Positions 45,533 to 53,870 of a stretch of DNA of 64,000 nt are shown piece by piece. The notes below the pieces were generated by a model. That model was given only the letters and a program-made list of their open reading frames with translations, did not search any database and was not told where the DNA came from. The DNA comes from Alcanivorax quisquiliarum (GTDB lineage Bacteria; Pseudomonadota; Gammaproteobacteria; Pseudomonadales; Alcanivoracaceae). The position numbers were made by a program, and so were the translations under genes. The stretch spans positions 248,001 through 312,000 of the forward strand of contig NZ_JALKII010000003.1 of NCBI RefSeq assembly GCF_023051175.1, given 5' to 3'. Position 1 is the stretch's first letter, and each line of letters starts with the position of its first letter.

Positions 45533-46636
45533 TCAGTCACTGACCAGGCTGCGCCCCTCCAGCGACGCCGGCTTGCTCGGCAAGGCATAACGCAGGATGC
45601 GCCAGACCACCTGCCCGAACTGCACCCACAGCGAGCCGGTGTTGTAATGCAGCCCATAACGCTGACAAATCGCCTGAATTTCTTTCGACAGCGCAGCGTA
45701 GCGGCGCGCAGGAATGTCCGGGAACAGATGATGCTCGATCTGATGGCTCAGGTTGCCGGACAGGATATGAAACACCCGGCCACCACGCAGATTGGAGGAG
45801 CCGAGCAGCTGGCGCAGATACCACTGGCCTCGGCTTTCGTCCTTGAGCACGCTCTTGGGAAACACCGCCACCTTGGCGGTGAAGTGCCCACAAAAGATGA
45901 TCATGAACGTCCACAGATTGCGCAAGCCGTTGGCGACCAGATTACCGAGCAACACCGGCAGGAAAAACGGCCCCGCGACAAGCGGAAAGAACACATAATC
46001 CTTCAGCAGCTGCCGGCGCATTTTGCGGCCGATGGGGCGGAACTGCTCGCCCAGCTCGTCGCGACTGATTCGCCCTGCAAAATAGGCGCCCAGACGCAAA
46101 TCCTGAATCGCCACACCCCATTGGAACAGCAAAGCAAAAACCACTGCATACAACGGCTGGCCGAGGAAGAAGGGCCGCCACCGTTGTTCCGGGAACAGCC
46201 GCAACAGGCCATAGCCGATATCGTCGTCCATGCCTTTGACATTGGTATAGGTGTGATGCTTGAAATTGTGCGTCTTGCGCCAGCTATCGCTGGTGCCGAC
46301 GATATCCCACTCGTAAGTCTTGCCGTCAAAGCGCGGATCGTTCATCCAGTCATATTGGCCATGCATGACGTTGTGCCCCAGCTCCATGTTCTCCAGGATC
46401 TTCGACAACGCCAGCAGCAACGTGCCGAGCACCCAGGCAGGCGGGAAAATACCGAAGAACAGCAGCCCGCGCCCGGCCAGCTCGGTATAACGCACGGTGG
46501 CATGAATCCGGCGAATGTAGCGAGCATCTGCTTCGCCGATATCCGCCAGTGTGCGCTCACGCAGCGCATCTATTTCGGCGCCGAATTGTTCTATTTCTGC
46601 GGCACTCAAAGCCTGCCGCGCAACTGACTTGCTCAT
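45533..46636 (-). CDS. desB: membrane fatty-acid desaturase of the DesB type
   Basis: Di-iron acyl desaturase in the inner membrane. Three histidine boxes are visible: G-H-N-V-M-H-G-Q-Y-D-W, H-N-F-K-H-H-T-Y-T-N and Q-I-E-H-H-L-F-P-D, together supplying the expected diiron ligands; hydrophobic helices surround them. About 367 residues. Electrons should come from the reductase encoded just upstream. In P. aeruginosa DesB is an acyl-CoA delta-9 desaturase controlled by DesT, and gene order here is the same. Two candidate starts, ATG 46645 and ATG 46636; I use the second because GGAAAG-like sequence precedes it. Confidence 0.88.
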   Translation of the reverse strand: MSKSVARQALSAAEIEQFGAEIDALRERTLADIGEADARYIRRIHATVRYTELAGRGLLFFGIFPPAWVLGTLLLALSKILENMELGHNVMHGQYDWMNDPRFDGKTYEWDIVGTSDSWRKTHNFKHHTYTNVKGMDDDIGYGLLRLFPEQRWRPFFLGQPLYAVVFALLFQWGVAIQDLRLGAYFAGRISRDELGEQFRPIGRKMRRQLLKDYVFFPLVAGPFFLPVLLGNLVANGLRNLWTFMIIFCGHFTAKVAVFPKSVLKDESRGQWYLRQLLGSSNLRGGRVFHILSGNLSHQIEHHLFPDIPARRYAALSKEIQAICQRYGLHYNTGSLWVQFGQVVWRILRYALPSKPASLEGRSLVSD

Positions 46637-46649
46637 GCTTTCCATCCGT

Positions 46650-47726
46650 TCAGAGATCCAGCGAGATATCGCCGCGTGCGCGACTGACGCACAGCCGTAG
46701 TGCCGCCACCGGCTCGGGGTTGATGCCGCCGCCAAGCAAATCTTCGGTGCTGCCCGCCAGCTTGCCGCAAGCGCAGGTATTGCAAATGCCCATCCGGCAA
46801 CCGTACGCGGGGCGCTCGCCGGCTGCTTCCAACGCCGGCAACAACGCCATGCCGGCCGGAATCGTCAGTTCACGGCCACTGCGCGCCAGTGTCACCCGCA
46901 CTGGTTGCGATTCCGTGACCGGCGACAGCGCCGGCGGCGTGAAGGCTTCTGCAGAAAACGAGGCGACTTTACCGGCCAGCCCCTCCCGCACCGCGCCGAC
47001 AAAACCGGCCGGCCCGCAGGCATAGGCCAGTTGGCCATCCAGCGCGGGCACCAGTTCGGCCAACAGCGCCGCATCCGGGCGGCCCGCCCGTTCGTGCGGC
47101 AGCAGCGACGCCTCGCGGGTCAGGATGGTGTGCAAACGAAAGCCCGGCAGCCGCTCATGCAACCGGCCCAGCTCATTGAGAAAACACAGGTCGGCGCGTG
47201 TGCGGGCCCAGTACAACAAGGTAATGGGCGCCGTGGATGCCCGCTGTTCGGCGGCATGCCGCAACAGGCTGATCAGCGGCGTGATGCCGGAGCCCGCCGC
47301 CAGAAACAGCCAGGGCTGTGCCGGGTCAGGCGGGGTCATGTCACCGAACGCAGGGCCGATTTCCAGCACATCTCCCACCCGGCAGCGCTGCGTGAGCCAG
47401 CTGCTCATGCGGCCTTCGGGTACGCGTTTGATGGTCAACGCCAGGCGGCGCCGGCTTGACCAGTCCGGGCTGTAGGAGCGCGTCAGCCGTACCCCCTCCA
47501 CGGCGGCCGTCACGTTCACGTGCTGGCCTGGCAAACCCTGGCGCACATGGCGGTTCGGGCGCAGGATCAGCGTCACGGTATCCCGCGCAACCACTTCACG
47601 CGCCACCACTTTTGCCAGCGGCCGCTCCCAGCTGAGTGCAGGTGTAAAGTGCGCCGCCCAGAAATCGAACACCACCGGGTTGACCAGCGGCGAGATCAGG
47701 CGGGCGATGGGGCGGATAACAGACAT
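46650..47726 (-). CDS. desC: ferredoxin reductase partner of the desaturase (DesC type)
   Basis: A 358-residue flavoprotein: FAD-binding domain (R-L-T-R-S-Y-S-P, G-R-M-S-S-W-L), NAD(P)-binding domain (A-A-G-S-G-I-T-P-L-I-S-L-L-R, Y-W-A-R-T, Y-A-C-G-P-A-G-F), and a C-terminal plant-type 2Fe-2S domain with C-R-M-G-I-C-N-T-C-A and a fourth cysteine about 30 residues on (A-L-R-L-C-V-S-R-A). It passes electrons from NAD(P)H to DesB. ATG at 47726 chosen; the longer frame would run into the operator. Transcribed leftward with desB after a 13-base gap, divergent from desT. Confidence 0.88.
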   Translation of the reverse strand: MSVIRPIARLISPLVNPVVFDFWAAHFTPALSWERPLAKVVAREVVARDTVTLILRPNRHVRQGLPGQHVNVTAAVEGVRLTRSYSPDWSSRRRLALTIKRVPEGRMSSWLTQRCRVGDVLEIGPAFGDMTPPDPAQPWLFLAAGSGITPLISLLRHAAEQRASTAPITLLYWARTRADLCFLNELGRLHERLPGFRLHTILTREASLLPHERAGRPDAALLAELVPALDGQLAYACGPAGFVGAVREGLAGKVASFSAEAFTPPALSPVTESQPVRVTLARSGRELTIPAGMALLPALEAAGERPAYGCRMGICNTCACGKLAGSTEDLLGGGINPEPVAALRLCVSRARGDISLDL

Positions 47727-47757
47727 GGGTATGTTCCCGGCGACAGAAGGCGCAATA

Positions 47758-47777
47758 ATATACAGTCGTATATATAC
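47758..47777. promoter_or_regulatory. palindromic operator in desT-desC intergenic region
   Basis: A perfect 6+4+6 inverted repeat (47758-47763 with 47768-47773) built on ATATAC/GTATAT, overlapped by a second 10-base palindrome (47768-47777). It stands alone as AT-rich sequence in a GC-rich intergenic region between the repressor and its presumed target, 32 bases upstream of the desC start. A TetR dimer site is the natural reading; the sequence is not the P. aeruginosa DesT site as I remember it. Confidence 0.65.
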
Positions 47778-47875
47778 CTGTCCAGACGCTCTGCGAGCCA
47801 ATCTGGGGTATTATCGGTGCGCACTGGCCCTGCCGCCTGCAAGCAGGCTGGCCCTCACCCGCAAGGCAGAATTGC

Positions 47876-48544
47876 ATGACCGCTCACGAGACCGCTCACG
47901 AGACCGCCCCCGCGCCACGCCCCCATCAGGGCCGGCGTGCCGTCATCTCCCGGGATGATCTGATGGCCGCTGCGCTGAAGCTGGTCGGCCCGCATCGCAG
48001 CGTGTCCACGCTGAGCCTGCGCGAAGTGGCGCGGCAGGCCGGCATTGCGCCCAACAGCTTCTATCGCCATTTCCGCGATGTGGATGAGCTGGCAGTGGCG
48101 CTGATCAATCAGGCTGGCAGCGCCTTGCGGCAGATCATCGGTGAAGCGCGCACGCGTGCCACCGCCGAGCGCAGCGTGGTGCGCTCGTCCGTGGAATCTT
48201 TCATGGAGCAGCTACGGGCCGATCAGAAATATCTGCATCTGTTGCTGCGCGAAGGCACCGTTGGCTCGGATGCGTTCAAGAGCGCGGTGGAGGAACAGCT
48301 GGGCTACTTCGAAGAGGAGCTCTGCCAGGATCTGATCCGGCTGGCCGAACTCAAGGGCACCGGCATTCACGAGCCACAGCTGGTGGCGCGGGCGATTACG
48401 CGCCTGGTGTTCGCCATGGGCGCGATGGCCATGGACCTGCCGGAAGACCAGCACCCGGCACTGGTGACACAGGTGGAAACCATGGTGCGCATGATCATTC
48501 TCGGCACTCAGAGCATGGCGACGCAGCCAGGCCAGCCGGAATGA
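47876..48544 (+). CDS. desT: TetR-family regulator of the DesT type
   Basis: A 222-residue repressor with an N-terminal helix-turn-helix (S-L-R-E-V-A-R-Q-A-G-I-A-P-N-S-F-Y-R-H-F, residues ~45-65), the S-F-Y-R-H-F recognition end being typical of DesT/FabR-like proteins that sense acyl-CoA saturation. The ligand-binding half is helical. Residues 4-11 contain a duplicated H-E-T-A encoded by a 12-base tandem repeat. It is divergent from desC, and by analogy with P. aeruginosa it should repress desCB when unsaturated acyl-CoA dominates. Followed by the remains of a toxin-antitoxin module. Confidence 0.85.
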   Translation: MTAHETAHETAPAPRPHQGRRAVISRDDLMAAALKLVGPHRSVSTLSLREVARQAGIAPNSFYRHFRDVDELAVALINQAGSALRQIIGEARTRATAERSVVRSSVESFMEQLRADQKYLHLLLREGTVGSDAFKSAVEEQLGYFEEELCQDLIRLAELKGTGIHEPQLVARAITRLVFAMGAMAMDLPEDQHPALVTQVETMVRMIILGTQSMATQPGQPE

Positions 48545-48616
48545 GCACCTTGCCACACATGTATATGATGGCCCACGCTCCATGCACTCAGCGGCACCCG
48601 TGACACCAGGTTGCGG

Positions 48617-48742
48617 CACGTCACCTTCATCCTGCGCGGCAGCGGCGACCTGATCAGGGTCATTTCCGCCAGAGCCATCAGCCACCAAAAGAGCCTTCAG
48701 CTACAAAAAGAGCCATCAGTCACAAAGAGCCATCAGCCCTAA
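48617..48742 (+). pseudogene. remnant of BrnT-like toxin 3' end
   Basis: Codons from 48617 read H-V-T-F-I-L-R-G-S-G-D-L-I-R-V-I-S-A-R-A, similar to the last strand and I-R-I-I-S-A-R-K/R-A motif that closes BrnT-type RNase toxins. An in-frame stop at 48566 and non-toxin sequence before it show that the front of the gene is gone. The rest of the open frame (to the stop at 48740) is made of tandem repeats. It lies directly before an antitoxin relic, the normal toxin-antitoxin order. Confidence 0.55.
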
Positions 48743-48743
48743 A
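48671..48743. repeat. tandem repeat, 4 copies of 17-19 bp
   Basis: Units start at 48671, 48690, 48709 and 48726, each close to AGAGCCATCAGYCACMAA, with small length and base differences. They begin inside the toxin relic at the last recognisable codons and end ~30 bases before the antitoxin start. Confidence 0.85.
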
Positions 48744-48774
48744 AGCCATGCACCGCAAAGAGAGGGCTTTTTTT

Positions 48775-49066
48775 ATGAGCAAAGCCGAAAAAACGCCTGA
48801 TTTCAACAGCGAAGCTGAAGAACGCGCGTTCTGGGAAGTCCATGATTCCAGTGAATACGTTGACTGGCGCCAGGCCACACCCGCCATTTTGCCAAATCTG
48901 AAGCCCTCGACGCGCACCATCTCCCTGCTTCCCTGTCTCCCTGCGCCTGCCCGAAGCGCTGCTGGATCGCATCAAGGTGGAGGCCAACAAGCGGGACATG
49001 CCCTACCGGCCCCTGATCAAGGCACGGCTGGCCGAGCATGTAGAGAAAAGCCGGCAGCGCAGTTAG
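48775..49066 (+). pseudogene. brnA: BrnA/CopG-type antitoxin, frameshifted by an 8-bp tandem repeat
   Basis: Starts M-S-K-A-E-K-T-P-D-F-N-S-E-A-E-E-R-A-F-W-E, continues with D-S-S-E-Y-V-D-W and L-P-N-L-K-P-S-T-R-T-I-S-L, all typical of CopG-fold antitoxins paired with BrnT. At 48920-48943 three 8-base near-copies (TCTCCCTG, CTTCCCTG, TCTCCCTG) replace one, adding 16 bases and shifting the frame. In the next frame the expected tail resumes at once: R-L-P-E-A-L-L-D-R-I-K-V-E-A-N-K-R-D-M-P-Y, then L-I-K-A-R-L-A-E, to a TAG at 49064. Removing 16 bases gives exactly 92 codons. Because the repeat is tandem, slippage could in principle restore the gene. Confidence 0.85.
48920..48943. repeat. 3 x 8-bp tandem repeat inside antitoxin gene
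   Basis: Units 48920-48927, 48928-48935, 48936-48943; first and third identical, the middle differs at two positions. One or four copies would keep the reading frame; two or three break it. Confidence 0.9.
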
Positions 49067-49087
49067 CCCTGCCGGCGCCCGCACGGA

Positions 49088-49633
49088 TCAGATCGAAAAC
49101 ACCTTTTCCCGGTAATAGCGCAGCTCTTCGATGGAGTCGCGAATATCATCCAGTGCCTGGTGCTTGCTGTCTTTTTTCACGCCGGCCAGCAGCTCGGGGG
49201 CCCAGCAGCGGGTCAGCTCCTTGATGGTGGAGACATCCAGATTGCGGTAGTGAAAATAAGCCTCCAGCTGCGGCATGTAGCGCCATAAAAAGCGGCGATC
49301 CTGGCAGATGCTGTTGCCACACATCGGTGACACACCACGCTCCACCCATTCCTGCAAGAATTCCAGCGTCACCGCCTCGGCGGCTCGCTCGTCGTATTCG
49401 CTGTCGCGGACACGATCGATCAGGCCCGAGTTGCCGTGCGTGGTGGTGTTCCATTCATCCATCGCAGCCATGGCTTCCGGCGGCTGATACACCGCCATCA
49501 CCGGCCCTTCCGCCAGCACGTTGAGCTGGCTGTCCGTGATGATAGTGGCGATCTCGATGATGCGATCCTGATCCGGGTTCAGCCCGGTCATTTCCAGATC
49601 GAGCCAGATCAGATTCTGTTTGCGGTCGGTCAT
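49088..49633 (-). CDS. orn: oligoribonuclease
   Basis: DEDDh 3'-5' exonuclease that degrades 2-5-mer RNA and pGpG, thereby also finishing c-di-GMP turnover. N-terminal [12 protein letters not shown], then [21 protein letters not shown], and [14 protein letters not shown]. 181 residues. Start at 49633 overlaps the SDR stop (ATGA). Usually paired with rsgA in gammaproteobacteria; here an SDR gene is inserted between the two and rsgA is divergent. Confidence 0.97.
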   Translation of the reverse strand: MTDRKQNLIWLDLEMTGLNPDQDRIIEIATIITDSQLNVLAEGPVMAVYQPPEAMAAMDEWNTTTHGNSGLIDRVRDSEYDERAAEAVTLEFLQEWVERGVSPMCGNSICQDRRFLWRYMPQLEAYFHYRNLDVSTIKELTRCWAPELLAGVKKDSKHQALDDIRDSIEELRYYREKVFSI

Positions 49634-50508
49634 GCAGTCAGTTCCTTGTCGGAGAAAGCAGGTAGCCCCACAAGCTGCTCGGAAACAGCCCACAGGCGGG
49701 CCTGATCGGCGCTGCTGCGCGCTTGCGCAGCCGGCTTGCGCGGCTTGCGGTTGATGAAGTAACCCCCGTTGCTGGCACCGCCTTCAGCCCCTGTGGCCAG
49801 CCAGATAGTGGTGCGAGCGCCTTTTTCCGCGCTTACCAGAAACAGTTTCAGCAGGTTGGAAAACGCCCGTTCATACCAGTGATTCTGCGGCCAGATCCCC
49901 GTCGCCACCGCGCCGGGGTGCAGCGCATTGACAGCAATGCCGGCGCCCTCAAGCCGCGCCGCCAGCTCGCGGGTAAACAAGATATTCGCCAGCTTCGATT
50001 GGGCATAGGCCCGCATCACACCATAGCGCCGGTCCAGTTGCAGATCATCCCAGTGCATTCGGCCGATATACCGATGAGCATCGGAGGCCACATTGATAAT
50101 GCGCCCACCGGGCCGAGCCATGGCGGGCAGTAACAGCCGGGTGAACAGAAACGGCCCCAGATGGTTGGTTGCGAACGTCAGCTCGAAACCGTCGGCGCTG
50201 ATTTCCCGCCGCATACTGGCAAGCCCGGCATTGTTGATCAGGATATCCACCACCGGAAAGCGCTCGCTAATTTCCAGCGCCCCTGCCCGCACACTGGCCA
50301 GCGAAGCCAGATCCAGCGTGACCATTTCCACCTTGGCACGCGGATGCTGCCGCAGTATCTGTTCACGCGCCTCAGCCGCCGCCTCACTGCGACGGCAGGC
50401 CAGCACCACATACGCACCCTGCGCCGCCAACGCCCTCGCCGTTACCCAGCCGATGCCGCTATTGGCTCCGGTAATCACTACGGTTTTGCCTAACACTGCT
50501 GTGGTCAC
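49630..50508 (-). CDS. short-chain dehydrogenase/reductase (retinol-dehydrogenase-like)
   Basis: Rossmann-fold oxidoreductase of about 292 residues. Cofactor motif T-G-A-N-S-G-I-G at residues ~14-21, N-N-A-G after strand 4, N-V-A-S-D-A-H with the catalytic serine, and Y-A-Q-S-K-L-A-N (Y-x-x-x-K). The A-C-R-R-S stretch after strand 2 suggests NADP(H). No ATG lies near the motif; GTG at 50508, with GGGAG 8 bases upstream, is the best start. The stop overlaps the orn start (ATGA), so the two are translationally coupled. Substrate cannot be told from sequence. Confidence 0.85.
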   Translation of the reverse strand: MTTAVLGKTVVITGANSGIGWVTARALAAQGAYVVLACRRSEAAAEAREQILRQHPRAKVEMVTLDLASLASVRAGALEISERFPVVDILINNAGLASMRREISADGFELTFATNHLGPFLFTRLLLPAMARPGGRIINVASDAHRYIGRMHWDDLQLDRRYGVMRAYAQSKLANILFTRELAARLEGAGIAVNALHPGAVATGIWPQNHWYERAFSNLLKLFLVSAEKGARTTIWLATGAEGGASNGGYFINRKPRKPAAQARSSADQARLWAVSEQLVGLPAFSDKELTA

Positions 50509-50598
50509 TGTAATACTCCCTGAACCTGCTCCTCGGCGCTGTCGGGCCGCCCTTCTGGCCGCTATAGTACCAGCCCAGCACCCTAGCCCGGATAGCCG

Positions 50599-51633
50599 AT
50601 GAGCAAACGCAATCTCAATCGCCGCCAGCGCTGGCGTATCGAGAAGATCCAGAACGAGCGCCTGGAGCGAGCACGCCGCCGCCAGGAGCGCCTGGAAGAC
50701 GATGTCGCCGATGAGCTGGGCGCGGCCCGCGCCGGGCTGGTCACGGCGCACTATGGCGCCCGAGTCGAGGTGGAAAGCGCCGACAGTGGCGAGCGGCAAC
50801 GCTGCCATTTCCGCGCCAATCTCGCCCAGCTGGTGGTGGGCGACGAGGTGCTCTGGCAGCCGGCGCAAAGTGCCGGCGATGGCGTTGTCATCGCACAACA
50901 ACCCCGGCGTACCGTGCTGCGGCGGCCGGACAATTACGGCAAGCTCAAGCCGGTGGCCGCCAATGTGGATCAGATGCTGATCGTGTTCGCGCCCGCACCG
51001 GTGCCTTCCAGCCAGCTGCTGGATCGCTATCTGGTGGCCGCCGAGTTGTCCGGCATCGCCCCGGTGCTGGTGCTGAACAAGGCCGATCTGCTGGACGAAA
51101 CGCTGCGGCCGCTGCTGAATGATCTGTGCGCCATCTATCACCAGCTGGAATACCCCGTCATCGAAGCATCCGCTACCACCGCGCATGGCCTTGATCCGCT
51201 GCGCTGCGCCCTGGCCGGGCGCACCAGCGTGTTTGTGGGGCAATCCGGCGTCGGCAAATCATCGCTGGTCAACATGCTGCTGCCCGACGCGGCCCTGGCC
51301 ACCAATGTGCTGTCGCAGACGTCCGGCCTGGGGCAGCACACCACCACCACCGCGCAGCTGTTCCACCTGCCTGGCGGTGGCAAACTGATCGACTCCCCCG
51401 GCATCCGCGAATTCGGCCTGTGGCACATTGATGAACACGAGCTGTTACGTGGCTACCGGGAGCTGGCATCGCTGCCAGGCTACTGTCGGTTCCGCAATTG
51501 TTCCCACCACCACGAGCCCGGCTGCGCACTCCAGCAAGCGGCGCAGAGCGGCGCCATCAGCGGCGAGCGGCTGGATAACTTTTTCCGCATTCAGGCCACG
51601 CTGGATGCCACCGCACGGCAGCGCTACGAATAA
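50599..51633 (+). CDS. rsgA: ribosome small subunit-dependent GTPase RsgA
   Basis: Late 30S assembly factor. Basic N-terminal helix (S-K-R-N-L-N-R-R-Q-R-W-R-I), OB-fold, then circularly permuted GTPase motifs: N-K-A-D (G4), G-Q-S-G-V-G-K-S-S (G1), T-T-T-A (G2), D-S-P-G (G3). The C-terminal zinc finger is C-R-F-R-N-C-S-H-H-H-E-P-G-C. 344 residues. Its last ~180 bases are repeated immediately downstream in decayed form. Divergent from the SDR-orn pair with a 90-base gap. Confidence 0.97.
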   Translation: MSKRNLNRRQRWRIEKIQNERLERARRRQERLEDDVADELGAARAGLVTAHYGARVEVESADSGERQRCHFRANLAQLVVGDEVLWQPAQSAGDGVVIAQQPRRTVLRRPDNYGKLKPVAANVDQMLIVFAPAPVPSSQLLDRYLVAAELSGIAPVLVLNKADLLDETLRPLLNDLCAIYHQLEYPVIEASATTAHGLDPLRCALAGRTSVFVGQSGVGKSSLVNMLLPDAALATNVLSQTSGLGQHTTTTAQLFHLPGGGKLIDSPGIREFGLWHIDEHELLRGYRELASLPGYCRFRNCSHHHEPGCALQQAAQSGAISGERLDNFFRIQATLDATARQRYE

Positions 51634-51880
51634 CGTAGCGCCTCGCCAGTTGCGAGCGCCTGTTGCACAGCTACCGGGAACTGGCGCCATTGCCGGTTCT
51701 GCAACTGTTCTCGCCATCACGAGCCCGGCTGCGCACTCCAGCAAGCGGCGGAGAGCGGCGCCATAGACGGCGAGCGGCTGGATAACTTTTCCCCGCACTC
51801 AGCGCCACGCCGGGTGCCACCGCCTGGCAGCGCTGCGAATTACGGTAGTACCTTGCCTGGTGTGGAGTGCCTGTTGCATG
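51452..51880 (+). repeat. tandem duplication of rsgA 3' end (~215-bp unit)
   Basis: Unit 1 is 51452-51669 (last ~180 bases of rsgA plus 36 downstream), unit 2 is 51670-51880. They share a 33-base exact run (51511-51543 and 51718-51750), which includes the zinc-finger codons, and extended similarity to the end of the unit; unit 2 has lost about 8 bases near its start and no longer encodes the domain. Confidence 0.9.
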
Positions 51881-52027
51881 GTGGCCGTGACAGGGTGGCC
51901 GTTGGGAGGCGCCTGCTGCACAGCGCTCGTTGCACGACGCCCATTGCATGGCGCCTGCTTTTCCACCTCGGCTCCGGTAAACTCGCTGCTTCCGTCCCAC
52001 CTCTGCGGACGCTGCAAGGAATCTCGA
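51634..52027. other. gap between rsgA and rhdA, largely a decayed copy of the rsgA 3' end
   Basis: About 390 bases. The first ~250 are the second unit of a tandem duplication of rsgA's tail. The remainder (51881-52010) has no gene; it contains another copy (51909-51923) of the 15-base sequence that ends the first unit (51656-51670), differing at one position. The rhdA ribosome-binding site (GCAAGGA) is near 52014. Confidence 0.75.
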
Positions 52028-52855
52028 ATGGCTCGCGACCTGCCGCTGCTGATTTCTCCACAGGGGCTGCTGCCCGCCCTGGGCGACAGCGGCCTGCTAA
52101 TTGTTGATCTCGGCCAGTCTTCGGTCTATCAACAAGCCCACGTGCCTGGCGCCATTCATCTCGATTTTCGTCAGCTGCAACGCAATACCCCACCGGCGCC
52201 GGGCCTGCTCCCTGATGACGCTGCACTGGAAACCTTACTGGGCAGTATCGGCCTGACGCCGGATACCCATGTGGTGGCCTACGATGACGAAGGCGGTGGC
52301 TGGGCCGGCCGCCTGCTGTGGCTGCTGGATGCGGTGGGCCACAGCCGCTACAGCTATCTGGATGGCGGCATCCACGCTTGGCTGGCAGATGGCATGCCCA
52401 CCGAAAGCACGCCCACACAACCGCGCCCGGTGAGCTACCGGCTCGGCCGGAAAAACCTGCGTACCGATGTGCCGTTCGAAGAAATGTTGCGCCGTCACAC
52501 CGACGACAATGTGGTGATCTGGGATGCGCGCTCGCGGGAAGAATTTGATGGCAGGCGCGCTTTCGCCCTGAAAGGCGGCCATATTCCGGGCGCGGTTCAT
52601 TACGAATGGACAGAGGCCATGGACAAATCGCGCAATTTGCGGCTGCGTGATCTGGATGCCGTGCGCGCCGAGCTGGCCGAGCGCGGCATCACGTCCGACA
52701 AGGAAGTGATCACCCATTGCCAGACACACCACCGCTCAAGCTTCAGCTGGCTGGTGGGCAAGATTCTCGGTTTCGATAATATTCGCGGCTATGCCGGTTC
52801 CTGGGCCGAGTGGGGCAACCACCCGGACACACCGGTTGAAAAGGATCTGAAATAA
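52028..52855 (+). CDS. rhdA: rhodanese (thiosulfate sulfurtransferase), RhdA type
   Basis: Two-domain sulfurtransferase of 275 residues. The N-terminal inactive domain includes [10 protein letters not shown]; the C-terminal domain has D-A-R-S-R-E-E-F and the active loop H-C-Q-T-H-H-R-S with the persulfide cysteine. The C-Q-T-H-H-R-S loop is that of Azotobacter/Pseudomonas RhdA and differs from the CRxGxR loop of ordinary rhodaneses. A-T-G at 52028 follows GCAAGGA. Its stop overlaps the psd start by one base (TAATG), so the two are cotranscribed; the same pairing occurs in Pseudomonas. Confidence 0.92.
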   Translation: MARDLPLLISPQGLLPALGDSGLLIVDLGQSSVYQQAHVPGAIHLDFRQLQRNTPPAPGLLPDDAALETLLGSIGLTPDTHVVAYDDEGGGWAGRLLWLLDAVGHSRYSYLDGGIHAWLADGMPTESTPTQPRPVSYRLGRKNLRTDVPFEEMLRRHTDDNVVIWDARSREEFDGRRAFALKGGHIPGAVHYEWTEAMDKSRNLRLRDLDAVRAELAERGITSDKEVITHCQTHHRSSFSWLVGKILGFDNIRGYAGSWAEWGNHPDTPVEKDLK

Positions 52856-53721
52856 TGCAAATCACATTTCTCGACCGGCTGTTTGTGATCCTCCAGTATC
52901 TGCTGCCGCAGCACCTGCTCTCACGCCTGGTGGGCTGGTTCGCACGCAGCGAGATCCCCTGGATCAAGACCACCTTCATCAATCTGTTCAGCAAGCGCTT
53001 CAATATCGACCTCAGCGAAGCGCAGATCGAAGACCCGGATGCGTTCGCCAGCTTCAATGCCTTTTTCACGCGCGCCCTGAAAGACGGCGCCCGGCCGATT
53101 GCGCCCGAGCTGGATGATATCGCCTGCCCCGCAGATGGCACTGTCAGCCAGCTGGGCAAGATTCGCGGCAGCGATGTGGTGCAGGCAAAGGGGCAGTTTT
53201 TTTCTGTTTACGAGTTGCTCGGTGGCGATAGTCAATTGGCCAGCGAATTCAGCAATGGTCATTTCGCCACGGTTTACTTGTCGCCGCGTGATTATCATCG
53301 CGTGCACATGCCGGTCACCGGCACACTGCGCAAGATGATCTATGTGCCCGGCAAATTGTTTTCCGTGAATCAGGTAACCACGCGTCAGGTGCCACGGTTG
53401 TTTGCGCGCAACGAGCGCGCTGTCTGTATTTTTGATACCGCGCAAGGGCCGGTGGCGGTGGTGTTGGTCGGTGCGATGATCGTGGCCGGTATCGAGACAG
53501 TATTCGCCGGGCAGGTAACACCTCAGCCCACCGAAATCACACACACCGATTACCAGCGCAAGGAACCCGTGGTACTGGAAAAGGGTGCCGAGCTGGGGCG
53601 CTTCATGCTTGGCTCCACTGTGGTCATGCTGTTCCCGGAAGGGCGCTGCGAATGGGCCGCCGGGCTGGGTGCTGAAAGCCCGGTAAAAATGGGCCAGCCA
53701 ATCGGCAAGACCAAGGGCTGA
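52855..53721 (+). CDS. psd: phosphatidylserine decarboxylase
   Basis: Inner-membrane enzyme that makes phosphatidylethanolamine. It is a proenzyme cleaved at L-G-S-T (here [11 protein letters not shown]), leaving a pyruvoyl group on the serine. Also seen: [33 protein letters not shown] and [11 protein letters not shown]. 288 residues. Coupled to rhdA. Confidence 0.97.
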   Translation: MQITFLDRLFVILQYLLPQHLLSRLVGWFARSEIPWIKTTFINLFSKRFNIDLSEAQIEDPDAFASFNAFFTRALKDGARPIAPELDDIACPADGTVSQLGKIRGSDVVQAKGQFFSVYELLGGDSQLASEFSNGHFATVYLSPRDYHRVHMPVTGTLRKMIYVPGKLFSVNQVTTRQVPRLFARNERAVCIFDTAQGPVAVVLVGAMIVAGIETVFAGQVTPQPTEITHTDYQRKEPVVLEKGAELGRFMLGSTVVMLFPEGRCEWAAGLGAESPVKMGQPIGKTKG

Positions 53722-53797
53722 TGCAGCTCGCCAATGCCTGGCAGGCCGCCTTCCACTCTCGCTTCACCGCCTGTCGCATCGCTTGAACATATGAAAA

Positions 53798-53826
53798 GGA
53801 GCGCCGTATTTTCTTGACGGCGCTCC
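53798..53826. terminator. terminator-like hairpin after psd
   Basis: Perfect 10-bp stem (53798-53807 with 53817-53826, 9-base loop). The T-run (complement of AAAA at 53794-53797) is on the minus strand, so the classical shape faces left although flanking genes run right; on the plus strand the stem alone may act as a weak terminator for psd. Confidence 0.5.
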
Positions 53827-53870
53827 CCCAGCTGCCGGAAAATTCGCCGCCTGCCCCACTACGGATCCTT

